NCBI RefSeq assembly: GCF_009755815.1
Contig: NZ_WRPK01000002.1
Span: forward strand, 434,001 to 498,000
Reading direction: 5' to 3'
Source of the DNA: Flavisphingomonas formosensis
GTDB taxonomy: Bacteria; Pseudomonadota; Alphaproteobacteria; Sphingomonadales; Sphingomonadaceae
DNA length: 64,000 bases
Below the pieces are notes generated by a model. The model had not been told where the DNA came from and searched no databases. It saw only the letters and a program-made list of their open reading frames with translations. This document shows, one piece after another, positions 24,503 through 34,390 of the stretch (positions are counted from its first letter, which is position 1; every line of letters begins with the position of its first letter). A program made the translations under genes and the position numbers.

Positions 24503-26815
24503 TCAACGGCGCCATTCCAGGGTGATGCCCCAGGTGGCGGGCATGCCAGGCTGACCGACGATCGCGTCGCCATTATGGGCAAGGCTGAGATAATAGAAAC
24601 GATTGGCGACATTGCGTCCCCAGAGCTCGGCGCGCCAGCGGCCGTCCGGCGCTTCCAGCGCAGCACGCAGATCGAGAAGCGCATAACCCGGCATGCGCAG
24701 CTCCGGATTGGCCCCGAAGATGCCATAAGTGCCGCTGCGCGCGGTGACGTCCGCCGCCAGGACGAGCGCCACGCGGCCAAGCGGGCGGCGCCACAGCGCC
24801 TCCGCCACGCCCTGCCAGCGCGGGGTGTTCGGGAACGAATCGCCAATGAAGCTGGTCGGCACGCCATAGGCATCGACCGGCATCGGCGGATCCCGATCGA
24901 CGCGGGAAGCGACATAGGTGATGCCGCCCGAAAGGGTGAAGCGGGAGCCGGGACGCAGGACGAGGCTCGCCTCCGCACCATCGACGGTGGACCGGGGAAT
25001 GTTCACCAGCTGCGGCAGCGGACCGAATGGCGGCAGCAGCACCGTGCCCATCAGCTGCTTGTTGCGATAGGCATAGTGGAAGGCGGAGAGATCCAGCCGA
25101 AGGCGGCGACCAAACAGGCCGAACCGGGCGCCCCCTTCCGCCGCCAGCACCGATTCCTGCGTTACCGGATCGAACTGCGCGGCGAACAGCGCCGGCACAA
25201 CCGCAAAGCTGCCCGGCTTATAACCCTTGGCGACAGCCACATAAAGCAACGCGTCGGGACGCGGCTTCCAATCGACGCTCGTCCGGAAAGACAGATTATG
25301 CTGATCGAGGCGGCCATCCACGATCGGCGGCAGGACGCCGGGCGAGGTCTGCGTCACGCAGCCGCCGGGTGTAGCGGCGACGCCGAACACGGCGGCGATG
25401 GCGGTGGCAAGGCTGCCGTCGCCATCGTCGGCGAGGCAGCCGGCGAAGTCGCGATCCTGCCGGGTGTAGCGCAGCGAACCGTGCAGCGCGACGGCCGCGA
25501 GGAGGGGTAGATCGGCCGACGCGAAGGCGGCACGGGTCGAGATCGTCTGCCGGCTGCGCTGGACGACGCCGGAGACGAGGAAAGGTCCGACCGCGTTGCT
25601 GGTGCCGCCGCCGCTGAGATTGTGCTGTTCCTCGCGCGTGCGATCCCGCGCGTAAAGCCCGCCCAGCGTCCAGCGGAGCGGGCCGGTGCCGCCGGACAGG
25701 CGCAGCTCTTGCGAGAGGCTGTCGATATGGCCGATGCGGCTGCTGAACAGATCGGCGTAGGCGGTGCCGTCCAGATCGGTGCGGCTGCGCTCGCGATAGC
25801 GGGACACGGCGCCGATCGCGATGAGCTCGACATCCTTGGTCAGTGTCAATGTGGCTCGCAGGGAGGCCAGGGCGAAGCGATCGTGGCGGGCGAGATCGGC
25901 ACCGGCATCCCAGCCGGCGAGACGCGCATCGTGCGGCATCGGCGCAAGCGTCGCCAGAGCGGCATAGGTGCGCGTGTTGAGGGCGTTTTCGGCCGTATTG
26001 GGCGCGAAGGCGGCATAGTGGAAGGCCGGCAGATCCGATCCATCCCGCCATCCGTGAAGGGTGGCCGTCACCGCCAGGCGATCGACGGGCCGCCAATCGA
26101 TCACGGCGCGCGCGGTGGTGAAGCGGCGGGCACCGGTGCCGGCACCGGACTGCTGTCCGAAACGGGCGTCGTTGGGAAGCCAGGGATGCTGCCAATCGCC
26201 GCGATATTCGCGTCGGACGGCGACGCGCGCCTTCAGTCCCGGCGCGATCGGACCGCTGAGGAAGGCCTCGGCCTCGATCGCCGCGAACCGGCCGAAGCCG
26301 ATCCGCGCGCCCGCGGCGGGCGTATCGGTGGGCCGGGCGGGGATGGCGTTCACGACGCCGCCGGTGGTGCCCTGACCGAACAGGCTGCCCTGCGGCCCCT
26401 TCAGCACTTCCAGCCGATCGAGATCGAGCAGCAGCCCGCGCGCTTCCTGCGCATAGGGAATGGGCGCTTCGTCCAGATACAGGCCCACCGTAGGGGTGGA
26501 TCCGATCGAATAATCGTAAAAGCCGATGCCGCGGATCGCGAACACCGGCGTATCGAAGGAGGTGCTCTGATAGGTGAAGCCGGGCACCGCCGCGGCGAGC
26601 TGATCCAGCCGGGCGATACCATGCCGCACAAGCGCCTCTCCCGGCACGGCCGCGACGGCGAGCGGCACGTCGTTCAGCATTTCCTTATGCCGGGTTGCGG
26701 TGACGATGATGGCGTCCGGATCGGGCGCTACAGCCTGAGCGTTCGCAAGGAAGGGCAGCCATGCCACGAGGGCCGGCGCACATGCCTTGCACAACTTGCT
26801 CCACCTGCCCCGCAC
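24503..26815 (-). CDS. TonB-dependent receptor
   Basis: This 770-residue outer-membrane receptor has a signal peptide (KACAPALVAWLPFLANAQA), a TonB-box-like IIVTATR, a plug with LEVLKGPQGSLFGQGTTGGVVN, and a barrel ending in WGITLEWRR. The start is taken as GTG 26815, the only codon giving a proper signal sequence; the ribosome-binding site is weak. The final residue is Arg, where most barrels end in an aromatic one. It is divergent from a KstD-like flavoprotein gene, so its ligand may be the flavoprotein's substrate. Confidence 0.88.
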   Translation of the reverse strand: MRGRWSKLCKACAPALVAWLPFLANAQAVAPDPDAIIVTATRHKEMLNDVPLAVAAVPGEALVRHGIARLDQLAAAVPGFTYQSTSFDTPVFAIRGIGFYDYSIGSTPTVGLYLDEAPIPYAQEARGLLLDLDRLEVLKGPQGSLFGQGTTGGVVNAIPARPTDTPAAGARIGFGRFAAIEAEAFLSGPIAPGLKARVAVRREYRGDWQHPWLPNDARFGQQSGAGTGARRFTTARAVIDWRPVDRLAVTATLHGWRDGSDLPAFHYAAFAPNTAENALNTRTYAALATLAPMPHDARLAGWDAGADLARHDRFALASLRATLTLTKDVELIAIGAVSRYRERSRTDLDGTAYADLFSSRIGHIDSLSQELRLSGGTGPLRWTLGGLYARDRTREEQHNLSGGGTSNAVGPFLVSGVVQRSRQTISTRAAFASADLPLLAAVALHGSLRYTRQDRDFAGCLADDGDGSLATAIAAVFGVAATPGGCVTQTSPGVLPPIVDGRLDQHNLSFRTSVDWKPRPDALLYVAVAKGYKPGSFAVVPALFAAQFDPVTQESVLAAEGGARFGLFGRRLRLDLSAFHYAYRNKQLMGTVLLPPFGPLPQLVNIPRSTVDGAEASLVLRPGSRFTLSGGITYVASRVDRDPPMPVDAYGVPTSFIGDSFPNTPRWQGVAEALWRRPLGRVALVLAADVTARSGTYGIFGANPELRMPGYALLDLRAALEAPDGRWRAELWGRNVANRFYYLSLAHNGDAIVGQPGMPATWGITLEWRR

Positions 26816-26932
26816 GGCTTCGGCCCCCACCGAACTTGTCTTTTGCGAACATGCGGATAGCGGATTCGAATCGATTTGTTCAGCCCTCGGGACGGACTGC
26901 AGAAAGGCAACGCAATTCGCTCCGCTGAGGCG

Positions 26933-26959
26933 CGAACAATATGCATCTGGCCATGTTCG
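26933..26959. promoter_or_regulatory. Possible operator between receptor and flavoprotein genes
   Basis: CGAACA at 26933-26938 is mirrored by TGTTCG at 26954-26959, and a further CGAACA lies at 26846-26851, all within the 234-bp divergent promoter region. Repeated half-sites of this kind suggest a shared regulator; no regulator gene is adjacent. Confidence 0.3.
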
Positions 26960-27049
26960 TTTCGCGATCCGGCAAGATTGCGCGGCATGAGGCTGGATTT
27001 CGCAGCGCGGACATGCTCCCACTCGGGCATTCGCGAAGGAGAGGAAAGG

Positions 27050-28624
27050 ATGGCCACGACGATGGCGTGGGACGAGGAATGCGACATTCTGGTCGTCGGC
27101 TCTGGCGCGGGCGGGATGACCGGCGCCTATGTCGCGGCGCGTGAGGGGCTGCATGTCATCCTTGTCGAGAACAGCGACAAGTTCGGCGGCACCACCGCCT
27201 ATTCGGGCGGGGGGATGTGGTTTCCCTGCAATGCCGCACTACGTCGGGCCGGCGACGACGATACCATGGAGGATGCGCGCGAATATTATCGCGCCTGCGT
27301 CGGCACACGCACGCCGCGCGCGCTTCAGGATGCCTATCTCGATACCGGCGCGCCGCTGATCGACTATCTCGAGCAGGATCCGCTGCTGCAGTTCGTAATC
27401 TATCCCTGGCCCGACTATTTCGGGCGCATGCCCAAGGCACGGGCGGGCGGACGGCACATCGCGCCGATGCTGCTGCCGGCAGCGGCGCTCGGGCCGCTCA
27501 AGGCGGTGCTGCGCCCAGGCCTGGGCGAGGAGCGGCGCGGCCAGCCGGCCCCGGAGGAATTGTGGGGCGGCCAGGCGCTGATCGGACGCTTCCTGCTGGC
27601 GCTTCAGGAAAAGGCCAATGCCGAGCTGCGGCTGAACAGCGAGCTCGTCGAGTTCGTGCGCGAGGGCGATCGGGTGACGGGCGCCGTGGTGCACACGGCA
27701 GAGGGATCGCGACGCATCCGCACGCGGCGCGGCGTCGTGGTCGCCGCCGGAGGGTTCGAGCATAATCGCGACATGCGCGCGCGCTATGGCGTGCCGGGCA
27801 ATATCTCCGGCGCGATGGGGCCACCAAGCAACACCGGCCTGCCGATCCTCGCCGGCATCGCAGTCGGCGCCGACGTGGACCTGATGGACCAGGGATGGTG
27901 GTCCCCCGGGCTCATGCAGCCGGATGGGACGGCGAGCTTCACGCTCGGCTTCGACGGGGGCATCTTCGTCAACCAGCACGGGCGGCGCTTCCTCAACGAA
28001 TCGCTGCCCTATGATCGGGCCGGCCGGGAGATCATCGACCAGATGGCCGACGGGCGGCTCACCCTGCCCTTCTGGCTGGTCTATGACGATCGCGACGGGG
28101 GCATGCCGCCGATCCAGTTCCCCAACCTGCCCTTCGCCGATCCGGCCGATTATCGCGCCAAGGGTTTGTGGGTCGACGCGCCGACCCTGGCCGATCTGGC
28201 CGAGACGATCGGCGTGCCGGGCGACGCGCTGGCCGAGACGGTCGCGCGCTTCAACGGTCATGCCGACCAGGGCGAGGATCCGGAGTTCGAGCGAGGTGTG
28301 GAAGCGTTCGACCGGCTCTTCACCAACGATCGGCCGCCGCTGGCGCCGATCGTGAAGGCGCCCTTCCACGCTGCGGCATTCGGCCTGTCTGATCTCGGCA
28401 CCAAGGGCGGCCTCAAAACCGACGAGAAGGCACGCGTGTTGGATACCGAGGGCCGCGTGATCCACGGCCTCTATGCGGCGGGCAATTCGATGGCCGCGGT
28501 CAGCGGCACGGCCTATCCGGGTGGAGGAAATCCGATCGGGTCGAGCATGGTCTTCGCTTATCTGGCGGTGCTCGACATGGCGGATATGGCGGCAGAGATC
28601 CCGGCGGCCTCTGCGGCGGCCTGA
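27050..28624 (+). CDS. FAD-dependent oxidoreductase, KstD/fumarate reductase type
   Basis: The 524-residue flavoprotein has an N-terminal FAD-binding Rossmann motif (ILVVGSGAGGMTGAY), the NSDKFGGTTAYSGGGMW segment, and a C-terminal FAD-closing stretch NSMAAVSGTAYPGGGNPIGS. This is the pattern of 3-ketosteroid-delta-1-dehydrogenases and related enzymes that introduce a double bond next to a ketone. Start ATG 27050 has GGAGAGGAAAGG. The adjacent divergent TonB receptor supports a catabolic role for a large hydrophobic substrate such as a steroid or terpenoid, but the exact substrate is not shown. Confidence 0.86.
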   Translation: MATTMAWDEECDILVVGSGAGGMTGAYVAAREGLHVILVENSDKFGGTTAYSGGGMWFPCNAALRRAGDDDTMEDAREYYRACVGTRTPRALQDAYLDTGAPLIDYLEQDPLLQFVIYPWPDYFGRMPKARAGGRHIAPMLLPAAALGPLKAVLRPGLGEERRGQPAPEELWGGQALIGRFLLALQEKANAELRLNSELVEFVREGDRVTGAVVHTAEGSRRIRTRRGVVVAAGGFEHNRDMRARYGVPGNISGAMGPPSNTGLPILAGIAVGADVDLMDQGWWSPGLMQPDGTASFTLGFDGGIFVNQHGRRFLNESLPYDRAGREIIDQMADGRLTLPFWLVYDDRDGGMPPIQFPNLPFADPADYRAKGLWVDAPTLADLAETIGVPGDALAETVARFNGHADQGEDPEFERGVEAFDRLFTNDRPPLAPIVKAPFHAAAFGLSDLGTKGGLKTDEKARVLDTEGRVIHGLYAAGNSMAAVSGTAYPGGGNPIGSSMVFAYLAVLDMADMAAEIPAASAAA

Positions 28625-28681
28625 CGCGGCCGCGCCGGCACGCGAAGCGGAGGAAGGCGGCCCGCCTTCCTCCTGTCCGTG

Positions 28682-29245
28682 TCAGCCGCGCTTGACCTGA
28701 CCCGGCTTCATGTCTGCCGGGCAGGCGCCCTTATAATGCGCCTCGATGCTGGTCTTCATTTCCTGCTGCGCAGCGGGGGGAATGTTGGCACCGCTGATCT
28801 TCGAACTCATGTCGATCTTATAATCGCTCGAAAAGTCGCCGGAGACGGTGCCCTTGCTGGCCATCGTCATGCCGTTCGACGTGCATTCGGATTCGATGTC
28901 ATAGCCCGTCGCTGTCTTGGTGACGGCATTCTTGGTGCAGGTCTGGCCCGCGGAAGGCGGTGGCGCAAAGCCGTTTGTACCCGGGGCGGGCGCGCCTACG
29001 CACACGGTCATGAGTTGGGGCTGCGGCGCCGAAGCCGCGGTGATCTTCATTTCCCAGAGGCCCTGCTTGGGCGACGCAGGCGCACCGGCATCGGCCGACG
29101 GTGCGGATGGAGACGCGGCGGAACTGGCATCCGCAGAAGCGGCCCCGTTGCCCTCCACACTGCCGCTGTCCGATTTGTTGCCGGAGCAGGCACCGAGCAG
29201 CAAAACAGAAGCCGCCACGCACGCAAATGTTACCGTCTTACGCAT
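28682..29245 (-). CDS. DUF3617 domain lipoprotein
   Basis: This 187-residue lipoprotein has the lipobox LLLGAC near residue 20, then about 40 residues rich in Ser, Ala and Pro (a linker), then a DUF3617 domain (QGLWEMKITA through SSKISG) with a conserved pair of cysteines. The family is periplasmic and uncharacterised. ATG 29245 gives the signal peptide and has AGGGG upstream. It converges with the KstD-like gene. Confidence 0.82.
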   Translation of the reverse strand: MRKTVTFACVAASVLLLGACSGNKSDSGSVEGNGAASADASSAASPSAPSADAGAPASPKQGLWEMKITAASAPQPQLMTVCVGAPAPGTNGFAPPPSAGQTCTKNAVTKTATGYDIESECTSNGMTMASKGTVSGDFSSDYKIDMSSKISGANIPPAAQQEMKTSIEAHYKGACPADMKPGQVKRG

Positions 29246-29422
29246 TACAAATCCCCTGCCTGTTTCAGGTCTCGACTGACTATTCGCCAGAAGATCCGTC
29301 CACATCCGGCCCGGATCCGCCGACACGATGGATCCTACCGGGCGAATTCGGGCAGGACAACGCCCATCGTCTCCGACGTCAGTCGGGAATTATTGGACGA
29401 CAGCAGAAAAATGGCGCCAAGA

Positions 29423-30433
29423 TCAGGCGGCAATGCGTATTTTCTCGATCGGACCATCAATGCGGCGAACCCGATCGCGAATGTCATATTTCGCCTTCTC
29501 GTCGATCGATCGGGCAAGCACCAGCTCGGCGATCAGCCCGGTGCTGATGAGCTGCCCGCCGAACAGCATCAGCAGGATGCCGAAGAACAGCAGTGGCCGA
29601 TTGCCGATCGGCCCCATGCCCATCAACCAGAGCAGGACGAGATAGGACAGGCTCAACATGCCCGCCGTCAACATGAGCAGGCCGACCGTGCCGAAAATGT
29701 GCAGTGGCCGGGTCGCGAAGCGGGTGGTGAGCATGACCGTCAGGAGATCGAGCGCGCCCTTCACGAGGCGGCCGGTGCCGAATTTTGAGTTGCCGAAACG
29801 GCGCGGATGATGCTGCACGGCGAGCTCCCGGATTCGAAAGCCGCGCGACTGCAGCAGCGCGGGCACGAAACGATGCAGCTCGCCATAGAGGTTGAGATTG
29901 GCCAGCGCCTCTGCGCGATAGGCCTTGAATCCGCAATTATGGTCGCTGAGCTCCAAGCCGAAGCTGCGATTGACGACCGCGTTGAACAGCCGCGACGGCC
30001 AAACCTTTAGCGGCGGATCGTTGCGTATCTTCTTCCAGCCGCAGACGACGTCCGCACCATCGCGGATGGCGGCCAGGAAACGTGGCAGCTCCGCCGGATC
30101 ATCCTGCAGATCGGCATCCATCGTGACTATGATCTCGCCCCGCGCCTCGCGGAAACCAGCGGATAGCGCGGCAGATTTGCCGAAATTGCGACGGAAGTTG
30201 ATCAACACCACTTCAGCATGCTCGGTGGCGAGCGCTCGGCACACCGCCTCGCTGCCATCCGTGCTGCCGTCGTTGACGAAGACGACCTCGTAGGAAACGC
30301 ATTCGCCCTCCAGCACCGCGGCAATCTGTCCGTACAACGCTGCCAATGTGTCAACTTCGTTCAGAAAAGGAACGACGACGGACACTGTCGGTCGCATGCC
30401 CGTGAAAGCGTCTAGAGCTGGCTGGAAGGTCAT
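29423..30433 (-). CDS. Glycosyltransferase family 2, polyprenyl-phosphate type
   Basis: The 336-residue protein has an N-terminal GT2 domain (about 15-230) with VVPFLNE, FVNDGSTDGS, TMDADLQDDP (the metal-binding DxD) and NCGFKAY. Two hydrophobic segments follow at about 240-265 and 275-305. This is the layout of DPM1/ArnC-type enzymes that load a sugar onto undecaprenyl phosphate at the cytoplasmic face. The divergently transcribed polytopic membrane protein could be the partner that uses the lipid-linked sugar outside. Confidence 0.9.
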   Translation of the reverse strand: MTFQPALDAFTGMRPTVSVVVPFLNEVDTLAALYGQIAAVLEGECVSYEVVFVNDGSTDGSEAVCRALATEHAEVVLINFRRNFGKSAALSAGFREARGEIIVTMDADLQDDPAELPRFLAAIRDGADVVCGWKKIRNDPPLKVWPSRLFNAVVNRSFGLELSDHNCGFKAYRAEALANLNLYGELHRFVPALLQSRGFRIRELAVQHHPRRFGNSKFGTGRLVKGALDLLTVMLTTRFATRPLHIFGTVGLLMLTAGMLSLSYLVLLWLMGMGPIGNRPLLFFGILLMLFGGQLISTGLIAELVLARSIDEKAKYDIRDRVRRIDGPIEKIRIAA

Positions 30434-30534
30434 CGATGTCCCCGGAATGATCCCTTCCGGTTCTTAACGGCGTTGCCGTATAACAAGTGTTAACGCTAAG
30501 CGGCCCTGCACCTCGATGAAGGATCCGGGACCGG

Positions 30535-32457
30535 ATGCTGATGCCCCTTGCCACCGCGATCGCGGTGTTCGCCTTCCTGAGCCTTCCTGGATGGATCCTC
30601 GCAGCGGATCGGAAACGGCCGATCTGGAGCTATGCGGCGGCCGGTTTCGCCAGTCAGTTCCTGGTCGTGCTGCTCGGCGCGCTGATCGCGCTGATGGTGC
30701 CCGGCGGGATGGACGTGCGCTGGACGATGGCAGTGACACTCGTGCTGGCCGTGGCGGCATGGCTGCTGCGCGGCAGCGCATCGCTGGCGTGGCCCGAGCG
30801 GATCGAACCCTGGTCGATCGTCGTGCCGGCGCTGATCACGATCGCCGCGGCAGCGCTGACCCGGGGCGCGATCGATCAGCGTCCGGACGGTCTGATCGTC
30901 CACGCCTGGTTCAATGCCGACGGCTTCAAGCATCTTGGCCATGTCAACGGGATAGCGAATTACGGCCTGCCGGCGCAGGATATCTTCGCCGGAGGTGGGC
31001 CGCTCGCTTATTATTGGTTCTTCCATACCATCCCGGCGATCGGCGCGAAGCTGCACGGAGATACGCCCGGCGCGCTGATCGCGAGCGGCCTTGTCCAGAC
31101 CTTCGCCTTCTGGCTGCTGGTCTACGGGCTGCTGCGCACGGCCGGGACCAGCGCAGGCTGGACAGCGCTGTTCGCCCTGCTCTGCTGGTTGTCGCCGTCG
31201 CCTGCGGGGTTTGCGGCGCTGCTGGCCAGACATGGCGACATCTGGGCGGTGGCGACCGAAATGGACATAACCACCATGTACGCCAGACTTCTGAGCGGCT
31301 CGTTGCCATTCCGCCTCTCACTTTACACTCCGCATCACCAATGGATGCTGGCGGGACTGCTGAGCTGGGGCCTCATCCAGGCGCAGACGGAGCGCGACGC
31401 CAAAGCACTCCATCTGCTCGCGCTGGCCCCCTTGGTCAGTGCAGGTGCGGTCTCGACGCTGTTCGGGCTTGGCTGCTTGTGCGCCTATGCGATCATGCGG
31501 TTGCTCGATGATCGCATCCCGCTCGCGCGCCGCGCCGGCGAGATTGCCGCGATGGGGCTACTGGCACTGAGCGTGCCGCTGATTTTCCATATCGTTGGGC
31601 CAGGGGCGGGGCAAAGCGGGCTCGCCAGCCCGATCTTCGAGTTCCCTGCATATGTTCTGCCGGCTTGGCAGCGCCTCCTGCTGGCAGCAATCGCATTGCC
31701 GCTGCTCTATGGCGTCAGCCTGATCGGTCTGGCCGGGATTGGGCGAGGCTGGAAACGGCAGATCGCAGCGGGAGCACAGCTGCAAATGCTGCGTTTCGCC
31801 ACGACATTGGTGGCAAGTGGTCTCGTGACACTCATCGGTGTGTCGTTGATCGACAACCCGCGTCTCGTGATGGAATTCCAGCTCCGCGACGCGCTGCTGC
31901 CGTATCTTGGCATGACCATCGGCCTGGCATGGCTACTCGACGAAACGGACGGCAAGCAGCGTTTCCCCCGTCAATGGGCGACCGCCGCTACGCCGTTCCT
32001 CGCGCTCGGTCTCGCGACGCCGGTGCTCGACAGTATCTGGCTCGTCCATTCCACTGAGTCTTGGCAAGTTCGCATCCCCGCTGACGATCTTTCCGTGCTC
32101 AGCTATCTCCGCAACGACACGCCCACCGACGCCATCGTGCTGCAATATCCCGCCCTGCCTTTCGTCAAGCACGGCGTCGACACCTGGGCGGCGATACTGG
32201 GCAACCGATCGGTTTATGCGTCGCCGCGTGCGACCCATTTCCAGTCGGAGACGCAGCGTATGGAGCAGGCAACCCGCTATTTCTCGGGCAAGGGGCCGCT
32301 GCCGCGCGGACAATATGACTATATTTATCTAAGCCGCACGCTGGAGCCGCAAAGCTACGATCTGCTGAACCGCCGCCTGACGGCGGCAGGCGGATGGCGT
32401 GCCGTACGATGCGGACGCAATGCGTGCTTGTGGAAGCGAGAAGGCCTGGCGGCTTAG
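30535..32457 (+). CDS. Polytopic membrane protein, possible GT-C glycosyltransferase
   Basis: The 640-residue protein has about 12 hydrophobic helices and a soluble C-terminal domain (about 520-640). After the third or fourth helix a non-cytoplasmic loop reads AWFNADGFKHLGHVNGIA, with an acidic residue where GT-C enzymes carry their catalytic Asp. I cannot assign it to a named family. Its gene diverges from the GT2 gene with a 101-bp gap; pairing with a polyprenyl-phosphate glycosyltransferase is typical of GT-C enzymes. The C-terminal domain resembles those that bind acceptors in such enzymes only by layout. Confidence 0.6.
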   Translation: MLMPLATAIAVFAFLSLPGWILAADRKRPIWSYAAAGFASQFLVVLLGALIALMVPGGMDVRWTMAVTLVLAVAAWLLRGSASLAWPERIEPWSIVVPALITIAAAALTRGAIDQRPDGLIVHAWFNADGFKHLGHVNGIANYGLPAQDIFAGGGPLAYYWFFHTIPAIGAKLHGDTPGALIASGLVQTFAFWLLVYGLLRTAGTSAGWTALFALLCWLSPSPAGFAALLARHGDIWAVATEMDITTMYARLLSGSLPFRLSLYTPHHQWMLAGLLSWGLIQAQTERDAKALHLLALAPLVSAGAVSTLFGLGCLCAYAIMRLLDDRIPLARRAGEIAAMGLLALSVPLIFHIVGPGAGQSGLASPIFEFPAYVLPAWQRLLLAAIALPLLYGVSLIGLAGIGRGWKRQIAAGAQLQMLRFATTLVASGLVTLIGVSLIDNPRLVMEFQLRDALLPYLGMTIGLAWLLDETDGKQRFPRQWATAATPFLALGLATPVLDSIWLVHSTESWQVRIPADDLSVLSYLRNDTPTDAIVLQYPALPFVKHGVDTWAAILGNRSVYASPRATHFQSETQRMEQATRYFSGKGPLPRGQYDYIYLSRTLEPQSYDLLNRRLTAAGGWRAVRCGRNACLWKREGLAA

Positions 32458-32503
32458 AATCGAAGCCAAGATCGACGCCGGAGGCGTATCCGCCTTCGGG
32501 CGC

Positions 32504-32531
32504 TTGACAGCCGGGTCCTCCGGAATATTCG
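32504..32531 (+). promoter_or_regulatory. Candidate sigma-70 promoter for the amidohydrolase gene
   Basis: TTGACA at 32504-32509 and TATTCG at 32526-32531 are 16 bases apart, about 70 bases before ATG 32602. The -35 matches the consensus fully, the -10 in part. Confidence 0.45.
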
Positions 32532-32601
32532 TAAGGCATATAAATAACGATTCGGCGGCGCTGGCACAGCTTCGGCGTCCTCCAGCACGAAGGAGAGAGC
32601 G

Positions 32602-34356
32602 ATGAATCGCGGATTCCTCATCAAGGGCGGAACGGTCGTCGACGGCACCGGTGCGCCTGCATTTCGGGCGGACGTGCGCGTGACTGGCGACAGGATCGCG
32701 GAAATCGGCCCCGATCTGGAGCGCCAGGGCGCCGAGCAGGTCGTCGATGCATCGGGGTGCTACGTCACCCCGGGCTTCATGGAGACGCACAACCATTTCG
32801 ACGGACCGATGTGGTGGCTGCCGTCGATGGAGCCGATGCCGGGCTATGGCGTCACGACCTCCGTCAACGGCAATTGCGGTTTTACCGCCGCGCCGGTGCA
32901 TGACGACGCGCGGGTGCGCGAGGAGATGGTAAGCATTTTCTCCTTCTTCGAGGATATTCCCAAGGAACCCTTCCTCAACCGCCTGCCTTGGGACTGGCGG
33001 ACATGGGGTGAATATCGCAGCTCGCTGAAGCGCAACGTCAAGCTGCCGGTGAACTTCGCCTCCTATGTCGGCCACATCGCGATCCGGCTCGCGGTAATGG
33101 GGCTGGAGGCCTGGGAGCGGGCGGCGACCCCGGCCGAGATAGGCCGCATGTGCGAGCTGCTCGACGATGCGCTCGCCGCGGGCGCTATCGGCCTCTCCTC
33201 CAACCTGCTCGACAATGACAATCGCGATCGGCCGGTGCCGAGCAAGCGCGCCGACGATGCCGAATGGACCGCGCTGCTCGACGTGCTGGAGCGTCATCCC
33301 GGCCGCCAGCTCCAGGTGATCGTCGACTATATTATGCGCGTCGATGCGGCCGATACAATGGCCCGCATCGAGCGGCTGCTGGAAGGTCGCCCGATCCGCG
33401 CCCAGTTTGCGGGTGCAGTGCCCAATCTCGGCTATCAGTCCCGCCTGTTCGAGGGCGCCAAGGCGCTGCACGAGAAGCGCAAGGCCGCCGGCTTCGACAT
33501 CTGGACGGGCTATCATCACGTCGCCCCGACCGTGCTCGTGGGCTTCATCAACTCGCTCGTCTGGGCACAGACCAACAATTATGTCTGGAACGAGATCGTC
33601 GAGGCGCCGACCGAAGATGCCAAGCTGGCGCTGCTCGCCGATCCCGCATGGCGCGCCCGCGCCCGCATGTCCTGGGACAGCATTCGCGACGTGTCCCGCG
33701 CCAAGAGTCCGGACGCTTTCGAGCTGTTCGACAGCGAGACCAATGCCGGGCCGACCGGCATCACACTGCACCAGTTCATGGAGGAGCGCGGCTACGCCCA
33801 CCCGTCCGATGCGCTGGCGGACTGGGTGATCGACAACGGCGTCTATTCCAACCTGCGGATGGAAGAAGCGGCGAAGAACGAGGAGGCCATGGAGTATCTG
33901 CTCCACGACTCCAAATCGATCGGCAACATTTCCGACGCCGGTGCGCACGGGAAGATGTTCTGCGGGATCGGCGACAATGTGCTGCTGCTCACCCGGTACG
34001 TTCGGGATACGCAGCGACTGACGATCGAACAGGCAGTCCATCTGCTCACCGGCCAGATCGCCGATCATTTCGGCTTCCTGCCGGAACGCGGCACGCTCGC
34101 ATCGGGCAAGAAGGCGGACATCACCGTCTTCCGGCTCGACGAGATCGACCGTCGGCCGGAGTTCAAATCCTATGACGTGCCAGACGGCGCAGGCGGCTGC
34201 ACCTATCGCTACAGCCGCGCGCCGGCGCCGGTGCGCTTGACGCTCGTCAACGGCGTCGCGACCTTCGCTCGTGGCGAATTTACCGGGCGCTTTCCAGGCG
34301 AGCATATCGCACCGCAGCCACCGGGCGGGACCGTCTATGCCGAGGCCGCCGAATGA
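32602..34356 (+). CDS. Amidohydrolase, N-acyl-D-amino-acid deacylase type
   Basis: The 584-residue metal-dependent hydrolase of the amidohydrolase superfamily opens with the small beta domain GGTVVDGTGAPAFRADVRV, followed by the metal motif PGFMETHNHFDGP (HxH near residue 63) and ends with the GKKADITVFRLDE segment typical of D-aminoacylases. A late SDAGAHGKMF supplies the catalytic Asp. Annotated relatives are N-acyl-D-amino-acid deacylases and D-glutamate deacylases, but many sphingomonad members have unknown substrates. ATG 32602 has AAGGAGAGAG upstream. Confidence 0.88.
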   Translation: MNRGFLIKGGTVVDGTGAPAFRADVRVTGDRIAEIGPDLERQGAEQVVDASGCYVTPGFMETHNHFDGPMWWLPSMEPMPGYGVTTSVNGNCGFTAAPVHDDARVREEMVSIFSFFEDIPKEPFLNRLPWDWRTWGEYRSSLKRNVKLPVNFASYVGHIAIRLAVMGLEAWERAATPAEIGRMCELLDDALAAGAIGLSSNLLDNDNRDRPVPSKRADDAEWTALLDVLERHPGRQLQVIVDYIMRVDAADTMARIERLLEGRPIRAQFAGAVPNLGYQSRLFEGAKALHEKRKAAGFDIWTGYHHVAPTVLVGFINSLVWAQTNNYVWNEIVEAPTEDAKLALLADPAWRARARMSWDSIRDVSRAKSPDAFELFDSETNAGPTGITLHQFMEERGYAHPSDALADWVIDNGVYSNLRMEEAAKNEEAMEYLLHDSKSIGNISDAGAHGKMFCGIGDNVLLLTRYVRDTQRLTIEQAVHLLTGQIADHFGFLPERGTLASGKKADITVFRLDEIDRRPEFKSYDVPDGAGGCTYRYSRAPAPVRLTLVNGVATFARGEFTGRFPGEHIAPQPPGGTVYAEAAE

Positions 34357-34390
34357 AGCTGCAGAGCGGAGATACGAACCTTCCCCTGGT

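Noticed and set aside
28679-29788. A 369-codon plus-strand frame over the DUF3617 gene
   Set aside because: The minus-strand lipoprotein with signal peptide and lipobox explains this region; the plus frame is its shadow.
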